Part shown: one piece after another, positions 43,325 through 53,200 of the stretch
Layout: every line of letters begins with the position of its first letter
Position numbering within the stretch: the stretch's first letter is position 1
Virus record (IMG/VR): IMGVR_UViG_3300021961_000038
Location: 1-64,000 of that record
Length of the DNA stretch: 64,000 nucleotides
Source: a virus
Strand: one strand, 5' to 3'
Translations under genes and position numbers: made by a program
The notes under the pieces: generated by a model
What the model was told of the DNA's origin: nothing
The model's input: only the letters and a program-made list of their open reading frames with translations
The model's database searches: none

Positions 43325-44170
43325 ATGGATAGAGAAAAAGATTTAGCCAATCGTACATTTAACGATAAAGTCCAAGCCAACCAGATTAACGGAAATGGTG
43401 ACGCAGGAACCACCATTGCTGGCACCGGAGGGAACGTTGGAGGTGCTGTAACAGGGTTCCTTGGTAATGTTGCAGGTTCGGCCATAGAAGCAACTGGATT
43501 AAGTCCAGCAATTGGTAGACTTGCAGGCCTATTAAAAGGAGGCAAACAAGAAGAAGCAGGACCTGTTATGCCTAATACTGCTTTTACCGATGATTTTAGA
43601 GTCAAAATTAAAATTCCAGTGTTATATTTGCAAGGACCAGCACAGCGTTTGCAAGAAATTGGAGATAATGCTGTTGTGTTTCCTTATACTCCACAAATAG
43701 TTTTACAATCAAGAGCAAACTATACGCCTATCCATCCTACACACAGTAATTATGCCTTCTATGCTTACCAGAACTCACAAATTGACGCTATATCAATAGT
43801 AGGAACATTTACAGCACAGAATCAAGGTGATGCAAAAACAGTTATGGGTGCCATACACGCACTTAGAACTGTAACAAAAATGCATTTTGGCTCCAGTGAC
43901 TTTGCAGGTGCTCCACCTCCTGTTTGTAGATTGCACGGTTATGGTGATTATGTTTTTAATAATATGCCTGTTGTAATTTCAAGTTTCTTTTATACCATGA
44001 ACGATGACGTAGATTATATTGCTGTTGAAATTGACGGAGCAAGTGTAATGGTTCCATCACGTTCAGAATTTACAGTTGAATGTTTACCAGCATTTTCTAG
44101 AAGAGATCAAGCAACTTGGTCCATTAATGCATTCGCCAAAGGCGGATTAAAAGGCAAAGGATTTATATAA
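43325..44170 (+). CDS. Baseplate tail-tube cap/initiator protein (gp48/gp54-like)
   Basis: This 281-residue protein has a low-complexity first third ('GTGGNVGGAVTGFLGNVAG') and a structured remainder. That part contains 'YTPIHPTHSNYAFYAYQNS' (~135-153), 'GTFTAQNQGDAKTVMGAIH' (~160-178), 'HGYDYVF'-like 'HGYGDYVFNNMPVVISSFF' (~202-220) and 'VDYIAVEIDG'. These blocks are found in the baseplate protein that caps and nucleates the tail tube in marine T4-like phages. Its position before gp53 agrees. T4 has two such proteins, gp48 and gp54; I cannot decide between them. It is the first gene of the plus-strand operon. Confidence 0.75.
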   Translation: MDREKDLANRTFNDKVQANQINGNGDAGTTIAGTGGNVGGAVTGFLGNVAGSAIEATGLSPAIGRLAGLLKGGKQEEAGPVMPNTAFTDDFRVKIKIPVLYLQGPAQRLQEIGDNAVVFPYTPQIVLQSRANYTPIHPTHSNYAFYAYQNSQIDAISIVGTFTAQNQGDAKTVMGAIHALRTVTKMHFGSSDFAGAPPPVCRLHGYGDYVFNNMPVVISSFFYTMNDDVDYIAVEIDGASVMVPSRSEFTVECLPAFSRRDQATWSINAFAKGGLKGKGFI

Positions 44171-44171
44171 A

Positions 44172-44474
44172 ATGGCTCTCTATTCTAAAACAAGTTTATA
44201 TTCAACAACACTACAAAGAAACAGTGCCCTGGGTGTGCTAGATTATATTGAAATACCTAAAAAGGACACAGATGTTGCATATACTATTTTACCTCAATAT
44301 AATTACAGACCAGATCTGTTAGCAAGTGACTTGTATGATGATCCTAATCTATGGTGGGTGTTTAAAAATCGAAATCCATCGGAGATAGATGATCCTATTT
44401 TTGATTTTGTTGCAGGTACAGTTATCAGGATTCCAACAATCGACGCAATTAGACAAGTAGTCGGAGGAGCATAA
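44172..44474 (+). CDS. 53: Baseplate wedge protein gp53
   Basis: This 100-residue protein carries the gp53 core: 'YTILPQYNYRPDLLASDLY' (~38-56), 'DDPNLWWVFKNRNPSEIDDP' (57-76) and 'FDFVAGTVIRIPT' (~77-89). It resembles a LysM-like domain; gp53 joins neighbouring wedges around the hub in T4. T4 gp53 is 196 residues, so this is a compact form. The start is one base after the upstream stop, and the end overlaps the next gene by one base (TAATG), indicating coupled translation. Confidence 0.85.
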   Translation: MALYSKTSLYSTTLQRNSALGVLDYIEIPKKDTDVAYTILPQYNYRPDLLASDLYDDPNLWWVFKNRNPSEIDDPIFDFVAGTVIRIPTIDAIRQVVGGA

Positions 44475-47400
44475 TGTCTCAAAAAGTTGCAGGTGCTTCG
44501 GGCAGAACTAAAGATGCAGGCTTCATCGACAAAGCCAACAGTGTTGGAACCGCCAAAGGAAAAACAGGAGTAGTTACAGGTGCTTCTAAATCTGTAGGAA
44601 CAATGACAAATGTTCAAACAAATACAGGTGAAGCAATCAGTATGCCAAAGTCTATCAAGGTAGACAATCGAAATCCATTCGGAACAAAATCATTTACCGA
44701 CGAAGAAACAGGAGAAACAATCACAACCGACCGCGATGTCCATATGGCAGACTTTGATATGGAAATGAAGGGAGGTTATAATGTTCTTCACAATTATAAT
44801 TTGTACAATTATGTTATAACTCTATCAAGTTTAAGTAATTTAGAGGTTAAAGATCCTTCATCATATAAAAAAGGCGGCGTCGAAGGTGCCGATAGATTTA
44901 TTATATCACGTTCCGGCGGTTATGCAAGATCCAATGAAGCCACTGTCAATGTTGACTTGTCAGTTGATGGCAACACTGTATGGTATAGAGATAACAATCA
45001 TTTTAAAGACAGCGGCAATCGTCACCTTGATCTTTTTATAGACAATGTACAATTTAAAACCTTTATGGGAATAAATGGTCCTACCGGAAGTAATATGACC
45101 TCAGGATCTTTTGAAATTACAGAACCACACGGAGTGGGAGGGTTTTATGAGGCGTTATATAGTGCGGCAAAGTTTTCAGGACATAAAAGTTATTTGGCGG
45201 CACCCTTTTTATTAACAATTGAATTTATTGGAAGAAAGACCCAACTGAATTCTGGTGATATAACAACACTAGAAAATGTTCCAAGATCAACAAGACACTT
45301 TCCAATAATGATCACAAAAAGTAATATGAAAGTTGATGCGGGAGGTGCCAAATATAACGTAGAATTTGTTTCTAGAAGCCATCAAGAAGCAAACAAAGCC
45401 ACGGTAACACAGTTAAAAGACAACATCAATGGTCCTGGAACAGTAAAACAAACGGTTGGCTTGGTATTATATGATTTATTTTTGAAACTTAATTTCCAAG
45501 AAAACAAAAGAATGGACGACGCCAAAGGCGAAAGTGCATTAGGATTTAAAAAACCTCAACAGGTTGACGAAAAAGTAAAAGCATCACGTGAGGCCGCGGC
45601 CACTGCCGCCAAGGATGCCGGTTTAATAGTTCAACCTTTTCTAGAGCATAAATGGTGTGTATGGTTCCCTGAAGCATATCCTAACGAGGAGTTTTCGTTA
45701 AAGGGATTAAGTTATGAAACTTGGATTACAGCAGAAATTGATATGCTTAACATAAAAGAAAAAACATACAATCAATATAACAGTAAGGAAAATCAATTAA
45801 AATTTGAAATGGCATACAAAAATAAATTCAGTGACTCTCCTATGAGAGAAGATGAATTTACATACTCTGGTCATTTTGAAGTACCTGATATTGAAAACTT
45901 TGTTGAAGAACAAAAGAACGTTGTTGATAAAGACCTTGCTCCTAAATTAAAAGTTGCCCAGGATGAAGCAACACTGGCAAAAACATCTATTGCAAAATTA
46001 GAAGAAGAAATAGACGAAGAAAGTAAAAAAACAGGATTTAGTATTAAAATGGATGTAGAACCAGAAGGTGAAGGCAGTTACTATTACATTGGTAATGATC
46101 CTGAAGCCGTACTTGCAGGTTCAAAAGGAAGTCAATACACAATATCCGATCCCGGAGATGTAAAACAACCAACAGTGTACGAAGCACGAGAAAAATTACA
46201 ACAATTAATTGATAAACTTAATAAAGAAAGAGAAAGATTAAACAAAGCGGAAAGAGATATTAGAAGTTTAGAAAGCAGATACAAAACTATTAAAGAGAGC
46301 GTCAACACACAAACAACGCAAAAATACAAACGTTACGGTGACAATGCTAAAACTTGGAACTGGAAAAAAGGATCAACATTAGATTCAAATATTCATATGA
46401 CTATATTAGATAGTTCATATGCTACACTATTGCAAAAATCAGGTGAAGTGTTAAACAAAATTAAAACATCTCACTACATACCTTGGTATAAAATTGAAAA
46501 ATATGCTGTACAGCGTGGATACGACACTTATTATAATCAACCTGTTTATACATTTCATTATTGTATTGTTCCTTATGAACTACATTACAGCAAGATAGCC
46601 GCACAGTACGGAATCGCTGGTGCATATAACTATGATAAAGCATACAAAAATGCTGTAAGAGAATACAATTATATTTTTACTGGAAAAAATATTGATGTAC
46701 TAAATTTTGATTTAGAATATAATAATTTATTTTTTCAAGCAAGTACAAAAGCAGAGGATCAACAAGCAAAAGGTGAGACAGCACCACAGGCAGAAGAAAA
46801 ACCAAAACCGGTTTATAATACAGAGCCATTAAAATCTATTTTTGCTGAACTTAACATGGTTACTGGCGGTGCCGGTGCGGCATCACAAGAGATGGCGGCC
46901 ACAGGAGGAAATAGTGCTAGTGGAATGCCGGCTGATAGCGGAACACAAATTGCAAAAATATTGCATGACAGTTTATACAATGCAACTGAAAAAGGTTTAT
47001 TAAATGCACAATTACAAATTATTGGAGACCCTGTTTATCTAATTGGTTCGGGAATAGATGCTAGACCGCAACTAACAGGACAAAACAGTGAAACAATTGA
47101 AGGAGAGGCAAATATTTTTAGTAGAGAGTGTGACATTATTTTTAATTTTAGATTTCCCGGCGATTATCCAACGGCTAATGAACTTGCTGGAGGGTCGAAG
47201 TTTGTTGCTATGCCTCAACAGTCAAGATACAGCGGTTTATATCAAGTAGCCACAGTTGAAAATTTTTTAGGCGGAGGCGAATTTAAACAAACACTACAAC
47301 TATTAAGACGACCTAATCAAAAATCTGATTACGCACAACCTGTTGAAGAAGCAACAGTTCAATTAGATGAAGTTAAAAATCCTTTACTGGATAAAGGTGA

Positions 47401-47782
47401 TCCTGCACAACAAGATAAGATGGGAGAAAAACCTGTTACAGAATTAAAAGGAAAATCAGATCGTATAAGTCAAGAAGAACTTGCAAAAGCATCTGAAGTT
47501 GGACCTTTAAAAGCAACAGGAAACTTTATATCAAAAACAGCAACCGAGATTGGTAGCGGAATAAGTCAGGTTGCTGGAGGTGTTGGTACTGTTATTACCG
47601 GCGTAGGCGGAGCAATTACAGGAACAATAGGTCAGATTGTTAATACAGTCAAAGGTGCTGGTAGTAATGTAGAAGGACAAATAACTAGTGTAACAGGAAA
47701 AAATGTTTCCGGTGGAAACACAACAACAAGTCTTGTTGATAAAGCAAAATCAGTCGAAAACACAACTGGAGGACCTAGATAA
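44474..47782 (+). CDS. Large baseplate/hub structural protein (1,102 aa), possible gp27 counterpart
   Basis: This 1,102-residue protein is probably a baseplate component. It starts with a disordered 70-residue tail, then 'GGYNVLHNYNLYNYVITL' and a globular region to ~440. Two helical stretches likely to form coiled coil follow ('LKVAQDEATLAKTSIAKLEE', near 490-515, and 'KLQQLIDKLNKERERLNK', near 575-600). A C-terminal domain has 'LNAQLQIIGDPVYLIGSG' and 'FNFRFPGDYPTANELAGG', and the end is Gly-rich. 'IIGDP.YL...' and 'YSGLYQVATVEN' recur in hub proteins of contractile tails. Its place directly before gp5 fits T4 gp27, which binds gp5. Overlaps on both sides show tight coupling. Confidence 0.6.
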   Translation: MSQKVAGASGRTKDAGFIDKANSVGTAKGKTGVVTGASKSVGTMTNVQTNTGEAISMPKSIKVDNRNPFGTKSFTDEETGETITTDRDVHMADFDMEMKGGYNVLHNYNLYNYVITLSSLSNLEVKDPSSYKKGGVEGADRFIISRSGGYARSNEATVNVDLSVDGNTVWYRDNNHFKDSGNRHLDLFIDNVQFKTFMGINGPTGSNMTSGSFEITEPHGVGGFYEALYSAAKFSGHKSYLAAPFLLTIEFIGRKTQLNSGDITTLENVPRSTRHFPIMITKSNMKVDAGGAKYNVEFVSRSHQEANKATVTQLKDNINGPGTVKQTVGLVLYDLFLKLNFQENKRMDDAKGESALGFKKPQQVDEKVKASREAAATAAKDAGLIVQPFLEHKWCVWFPEAYPNEEFSLKGLSYETWITAEIDMLNIKEKTYNQYNSKENQLKFEMAYKNKFSDSPMREDEFTYSGHFEVPDIENFVEEQKNVVDKDLAPKLKVAQDEATLAKTSIAKLEEEIDEESKKTGFSIKMDVEPEGEGSYYYIGNDPEAVLAGSKGSQYTISDPGDVKQPTVYEAREKLQQLIDKLNKERERLNKAERDIRSLESRYKTIKESVNTQTTQKYKRYGDNAKTWNWKKGSTLDSNIHMTILDSSYATLLQKSGEVLNKIKTSHYIPWYKIEKYAVQRGYDTYYNQPVYTFHYCIVPYELHYSKIAAQYGIAGAYNYDKAYKNAVREYNYIFTGKNIDVLNFDLEYNNLFFQASTKAEDQQAKGETAPQAEEKPKPVYNTEPLKSIFAELNMVTGGAGAASQEMAATGGNSASGMPADSGTQIAKILHDSLYNATEKGLLNAQLQIIGDPVYLIGSGIDARPQLTGQNSETIEGEANIFSRECDIIFNFRFPGDYPTANELAGGSKFVAMPQQSRYSGLYQVATVENFLGGGEFKQTLQLLRRPNQKSDYAQPVEEATVQLDEVKNPLLDKGDPAQQDKMGEKPVTELKGKSDRISQEELAKASEVGPLKATGNFISKTATEIGSGISQVAGGVGTVITGVGGAITGTIGQIVNTVKGAGSNVEGQITSVTGKNVSGGNTTTSLVDKAKSVENTTGGPR

Positions 47783-49710
47783 TGCCATTTTATGATAAAG
47801 GAGCAAAGTCAGGAAAAGTATCAGCGGCTAGAGTTTCTCGTCAGGAAAACAAACAAAAACTAACTGATAGTCCTATACTAATAGGTGTTGTTGAGTCAAC
47901 GACAGACTTTACAAAAACTGGAACTTTTAGAGTAAGTTTATTTTCAACATCAAAACAAACTGATAGAACACAAGCAATAGGACAAGCATCTGTTAGGATG
48001 TTATTTCCTTTTTATAGTTTAAAAGATTATAGAAATTCCGGGGACAATCCTCAACGCTTTGGTGACACACAACAAGCATATGGAATGGTGTTTCCAGCAC
48101 CACAAATAGGAACCAAAGGAATAGTGTTATGTGTAGATGGTAACACATCTAATGCTTATTGGTGCGGATACTTACATGAAGAGGGAATGAATCATGCACT
48201 ACCAGATTATGCTAACTCAACAAGTATTACTGCTGACAATCAAACATATAATTCTTATAGTTCTGCAACAGGATTACCTGCAGGTGAATACCTAAAAAAA
48301 CAAGCAGTCGGACAAGTTGCAAACGGCGACGAAAGAAGACCAATTCATCCTTTTGCAGATGTGTTGCGTTCTCAAGGATTATTAGTTGACACTATTAGAG
48401 GTTCAACAACATCAAGTTTTTCTAGAGACACATCGAACAGAATGTTTGGTATTAACACACCAGGTGCATTAAGTAATGATCCTTTTGATAAAAAATTAGT
48501 AGGACCAAACAAAACAAAATTTAAAGTTACTCCTATGGGAGGCCATGTTTTTGTAATGGATGATGGTGATGAACAAGGTCTTAATAATTTAGTAAGATTG
48601 CGTTCTAGAAGTGGCCATCAAATTTTATTGCATGATACAGATGATTTAATCTATATTGGTAATGCTAAAGGAACAGCGTGGATTGAATTGACAGCAGATG
48701 GAAAGATAGATGTATTTGCATCAGACAGTGTTAGTATTCATTCTAAAGCAGACTTTAATTTTGTTGCTGATAGAGATATTAATTTTGAAGCAAAAAGAAA
48801 TATTAATTACAAAGCCGCAAATAGATTTTATATGGAAGGCAGTAAACTAAGATTACTTGCAAGAAATGATGCAACTATTGAGGTTAGAGGAACTGTCGAC
48901 TTACGTGCAACAGATACAAGGATAGACATTAATAATCTACACCTAAACACACTTAATACTGATTGGGTCAATAGACATAAACTGAGAATGAAATCAGCAA
49001 ACTTTGATTTATCCGCAGTTAACACAGCAAGAATTACCGCTTCTGAAAATATTGATCTAAGTGCAAACACACCTCAAACTTTTGCTACGGATCATGTAAT
49101 AGGTAGAGTTTATCATCCTGGTTACCAAGTTATAGGAGAAGGTTACAGTGGGTTTGGTATCTATCAGTGTACAGACAGAAATATCAAATATCCTGAAAGA
49201 ACAGTTATTAATCCTAATGATGATGGTGCGGCAGATTTCTGGGAAGTTGTTCCTTGGGAAGAATCATTTACAGTAACAAATGAAGGAACACCAAGATATG
49301 ACATAAGATTAGATTCTTCAGGAGCAGTACCAGGACAAATACATATGTTAACCAACGGACAAATTTATGTTTCTACAGATGACAATATTAATGTAAAAAC
49401 TCCGGCAACAGTTTACATTGATGGAACACAAGCAGTGCATTTAAATTTACCAGGTGCCATTGATGCATCGGCGGCACTATCGGCTAGTGAAGCGTTAGCA
49501 ACGCCAGGTAAGCCAACACAAGATTTACCTGTGTGGTCTAATCCTAATACAGATCCAACAGCAAAATGGGACGAATTTAATTGGTATAAAGTTCCTGAAA
49601 CATTTGACATTGTTAAGAGAAAACCTGTGCATGAACCTTGGGTAAATCACGAAAACATATCCAAGTCTAGAAGTTCTACATCAAGCACAGACAGAGATTC
49701 GGGCAATTAA
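47782..49710 (+). CDS. 5: Baseplate hub spike protein gp5-like, without lysozyme domain
   Basis: This 642-residue protein has the gp5/VgrG plan. An N-terminal OB-fold begins 'ILIGVVESTTDFTKTGTF' (~32-49) and continues to 'GIVLCVDGNTSNAYWCGY' (~112-130). From ~295 on comes the spike: 'TPMGGHVFVMDDGDEQG' and 'RSRSGHQILLHDTDDLIYI', then a long run of beta-helix-like strands 'IDVFASDSVSIHSKADFNF' (~310-440). T4 gp5 carries a lysozyme domain of about 170 residues between these parts; here only ~120 residues of low-complexity linker lie there, with no E...D...T lysozyme triad. So the phage must open the wall by other means, or its host needs little. The gene follows the 1,102-residue gene with a TAATG overlap. 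Confidence 0.85.
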   Translation: MPFYDKGAKSGKVSAARVSRQENKQKLTDSPILIGVVESTTDFTKTGTFRVSLFSTSKQTDRTQAIGQASVRMLFPFYSLKDYRNSGDNPQRFGDTQQAYGMVFPAPQIGTKGIVLCVDGNTSNAYWCGYLHEEGMNHALPDYANSTSITADNQTYNSYSSATGLPAGEYLKKQAVGQVANGDERRPIHPFADVLRSQGLLVDTIRGSTTSSFSRDTSNRMFGINTPGALSNDPFDKKLVGPNKTKFKVTPMGGHVFVMDDGDEQGLNNLVRLRSRSGHQILLHDTDDLIYIGNAKGTAWIELTADGKIDVFASDSVSIHSKADFNFVADRDINFEAKRNINYKAANRFYMEGSKLRLLARNDATIEVRGTVDLRATDTRIDINNLHLNTLNTDWVNRHKLRMKSANFDLSAVNTARITASENIDLSANTPQTFATDHVIGRVYHPGYQVIGEGYSGFGIYQCTDRNIKYPERTVINPNDDGAADFWEVVPWEESFTVTNEGTPRYDIRLDSSGAVPGQIHMLTNGQIYVSTDDNINVKTPATVYIDGTQAVHLNLPGAIDASAALSASEALATPGKPTQDLPVWSNPNTDPTAKWDEFNWYKVPETFDIVKRKPVHEPWVNHENISKSRSSTSSTDRDSGN

Positions 49711-49719
49711 TATAGGGGT

Positions 49720-49725
49720 TAAATA
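49720..49725 (+). promoter_or_regulatory. TAAATA exactly 5 bases before ATG
   Basis: The plus strand reads GTTAAATA, five bases, then the ATG of gp25 at 49731. AGGGG lies just upstream and could serve the read-through mRNA. Confidence 0.45.
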
Positions 49726-49730
49726 CAAGC

Positions 49731-50171
49731 ATGGCAAGATACAATGATATAAGAATTAAACCAAACCCAAATACGCTTGGTAACCAAGGCAGTAGAACCC
49801 AGGTTTACCGAGGCGTCAGCACGGTTAATCCTGATAACAGGAGTTTTACTACATATGATATTAATCTTATCAAGCAGGATATTATTAATCACTTTCATAT
49901 ACGCAAGGGTGAAAAGATTTATAATCCAGAATTTGGAACAATTATTTGGAACATTTTATTTGAGCCATTTACAAACGTTGTTAAAGAGGCAGTAGCGAAT
50001 GATGTTGCTGACATTTTAAACAGCGAACCAAGAATTACAGTAGATAGTTTAAACATAGTTGAAAAGGACTACGGACTTCAAATTTTAGCGTCTGTAACCT
50101 ATAAAACTTACAACATAAGTGAAACTTTACAGTTAAATTTTGACAGAGACAATGGGCTCATCTCGAATTAA
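49731..50171 (+). CDS. 25: Baseplate wedge protein gp25
   Basis: This 146-residue protein is of the gp25/gpW-like family, which initiates sheath assembly on the baseplate. The family pattern is clear: 'YDINLIKQDIINHFHIRKGE' (41-60), 'PEFGTIIWNILFEPF' (~64-78), 'AVANDVADILNSEPRITV' (~85-102, with the EPR motif) and 'LQILASVTYKT'. T4 gp25 is 132 residues. It lies between gp5 and gp6, as in many T4-like phages. TAAATA stands 5 bases before the start. Confidence 0.93.
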   Translation: MARYNDIRIKPNPNTLGNQGSRTQVYRGVSTVNPDNRSFTTYDINLIKQDIINHFHIRKGEKIYNPEFGTIIWNILFEPFTNVVKEAVANDVADILNSEPRITVDSLNIVEKDYGLQILASVTYKTYNISETLQLNFDRDNGLISN

Positions 50172-50192
50172 CTGGGTAGTTAAAGATAAAGG

Positions 50193-50198
50193 TAAATA
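50193..50198 (+). promoter_or_regulatory. TAAATA exactly 5 bases before ATG
   Basis: The plus strand reads AAAGG, then TAAATA, five bases and the ATG of gp6 at 50204. The arrangement mirrors 5642-5647. Confidence 0.45.
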
Positions 50199-50203
50199 TT
50201 GCT

Positions 50204-53200
50204 ATGGCAAGTAATAACAGACAGAATTCACTATTAGCGAACGAAGATTGGAGCAAGATTTATAAGTCTTTCACCGACGCTGATTTCACATCATATGATT
50301 TTCCTACTTTACGTAGAACAATGCTTACATATCTTCGTAACAATTATCCAGAAGATTTTAACGATTACATTGAATCAAGTGAATATCTTGCCTTAATAGA
50401 TCTTATAGCATTTTTAGGTCAAAGTATCTCTTATAGAATTGACTTAAATGCTAGGGAAAACTTTATTGAATTAGCAGAACAAAAAGATAGTGTTTTAAGA
50501 TTAGCAAGATTAGTAGGATATAACACAAAACGTAATCAGGGTGCAAGAGGATTACTAAAAGTTATCGGTGTGCAAACAACAGAAGGAGTACAAGATAGTT
50601 TAGGTGTTAGCCTTGCAAACAGATTTATTGTATGGAACGATGAAACAAACACAAACTGGTTAGAACAATTTCAAACAGTTTTAAATTCAGCAATGCCAGG
50701 ACAAATGGTAGTTGGTAAACCATCACAGTCAAATGTTGTCGGTGGAATTCAAACAGAACAATATAAACTTAACACAACAAACACTGATGTTCCTTTGTTT
50801 AACTTTTCTAAAACAATACAAGGAAGAAACGTTACATTTGAAATTGTTAGTGCGGGTGTTGAAAACTCAGATGTTACTGAAGAAACTCCAGTTTTAGGAA
50901 ACAGTGTTGGATTTTTATATAGAAATGACAAAAGAGGAAACAGTTCACCTAACACAGGATTTTTCTTTCATTTTAAACAAGGATCACTACAAAGTTCAGC
51001 ATTTACATTAAATGACCCAAGTCCAAACGAAATTGTAAATGTTGATGTTCCTAATATTAACAATTCTGATGTTTGGTTATGGCAAGTAGATAGATTCGGC
51101 AACTACACAAATCTATGGACAAAACTAGATTCTGTTTATGGAAGCAATGTTGTTTACAATTCTATCAATCAAAAAACAAGAACAATTTATAGTATTGCAA
51201 CTAGAGATCAAGATCAGGTTAGTTTAAATTTTGCTGACGGAAATTTTGGCGAATTACCAAAAGGTGATTTCCGTTTGTATTATAGAACTTCAAACGGGTT
51301 AAGTTACATAATATCTCCAACTAATATGCAAAACATTGTTATTGAAGTTCCTTATGTAAACAAGAACGGTGTTTCTCATACATTAATTGTACAGATGGGA
51401 TTACAATCTTCTGTAACAAATTCTTCTGCAACTGAAACAGTTGATTCGATTAGAGAAAATGCACCACAGGCATTCTACACACAAAACAGAATGATTACCG
51501 GTGAGGATTATAATACATATCCATTAACAAGTAATCAATCAATTATCAAAGCAAAAGCAGTTAATAGAGCAAGTTCAGGAATTTCAAGACAGTATGATAT
51601 TGCAGACCCAACAGGAAAATATTCAACAACTAATTTAATTGCTGACGATGGTATTTTATACAAAAATGATTTTGAAACTGATTTTACATTTACATTCCAA
51701 ACACGTAATGATGTATTGGGTGTATTAAGAAATAATATTGAACCTATTATTACAAGTTTGCCAACAAAAGCATTTTACTATGATAAGTTTCCAAGAATTA
51801 GTACAAGCGGTATTAATATTGATTGGGTGCATTCAACATCAGCATCGAGTTCATCAACGGGTTATTTCCGTAACAATGTAAACAATGCTCCAATTACAGT
51901 CGGAACGTTTACAAGTAACAACTTTAAATTTGTGCAATCAGATTCAATGATTAAATTTGTTCCACCTAGTGGAAGATACTTTTTGCCTAATGGTACACTA
52001 ACAACAGTTAGAGGAAAAACAACTTCCAATTATATTTGGGCAAAAGTTATTAATGTTGTAGGTGACGGTTCAAATGGCGGACTAGGTAATTTAGATGATG
52101 ATACAGGACCTGTAATTTTAAGTGAACAAATTCCTTCACTAGCAATACCAAGTGAAGTTATTCCTAATATTATTACAGATTTACCTACTGATATTGAAAC
52201 AGAAATTGTTGATCTAGTGTTTAACTACAAAACATTTGGTTTACGCTATGATCAGTCTAGTTTAACATGGAAAATTATTGCTAACGCTAACCTAAACACA
52301 AAAGAAGGCTTTAGTTTAGATCGACAAGGTGATACAACAGGAACCAAGTCAGATAAAAGTTGGTTTGTCTTATTTTCTAATGACGGTGAAACATATACTG
52401 TAACATATCGTGGATTAGATTATAGATTTGAAAGCGAAAATCTAATTCAATTCTTTGTTGATATTGGTAGTAAAAAGTTCAACAGTGAAACAGGTAAAGT
52501 AATTAAGGATCAGGTAAAAGTTCTTAAAGTAAATGAAGATCCAACACAGGATACAATTCTTGCAAAAGATTTCCAATGGGAAATTATTGCTCCTGTAACA
52601 AGTATTGATGGATATCAAGAAACTAATAAAATTGCAGTAAACTTTTATGATTCAGATGACGACGGAATGATAGATGATCCTGATTCTTTTATAAACATTG
52701 TTTCTCCTAATAATGTAGATAATAGAGGATATAAAAATAAATTTGTTTTCTTTCAAACATCAGTGGTTGGTAACAATACAATTACTTCTAAAGTAAGTTC
52801 AGACAACTTTGTAATTTTTGACAAAGAAGAAAAAGTAACACTAGCAAACTTTACAGATGGACAATTATTTTATTTTTATGATCAAACAGAAGATGTTGTA
52901 AAACAGTATAATGCAACACTAGGTTCTTTGGTTTTAAAAAATGATTATTATGCAAAACCAGGTCGAGATGCGATCAAGTTTCAGTATATTCATAATGCAG
53001 AAAACGATAGACGTTTAGATCCAAGTAAGACTAACATTATCGACCTGTATGTTTTAACAGATACATACGACAATCAATATAGATCATATATTAACGGTGG
53101 TGCGTCTAAACCAACTGCACCAACAACTGAACAACTTCGTATGCAGTTTGAAACTGAATTGAATAAAGTTAAAGCAATCAGTGATGAAATCATTTTCCAT

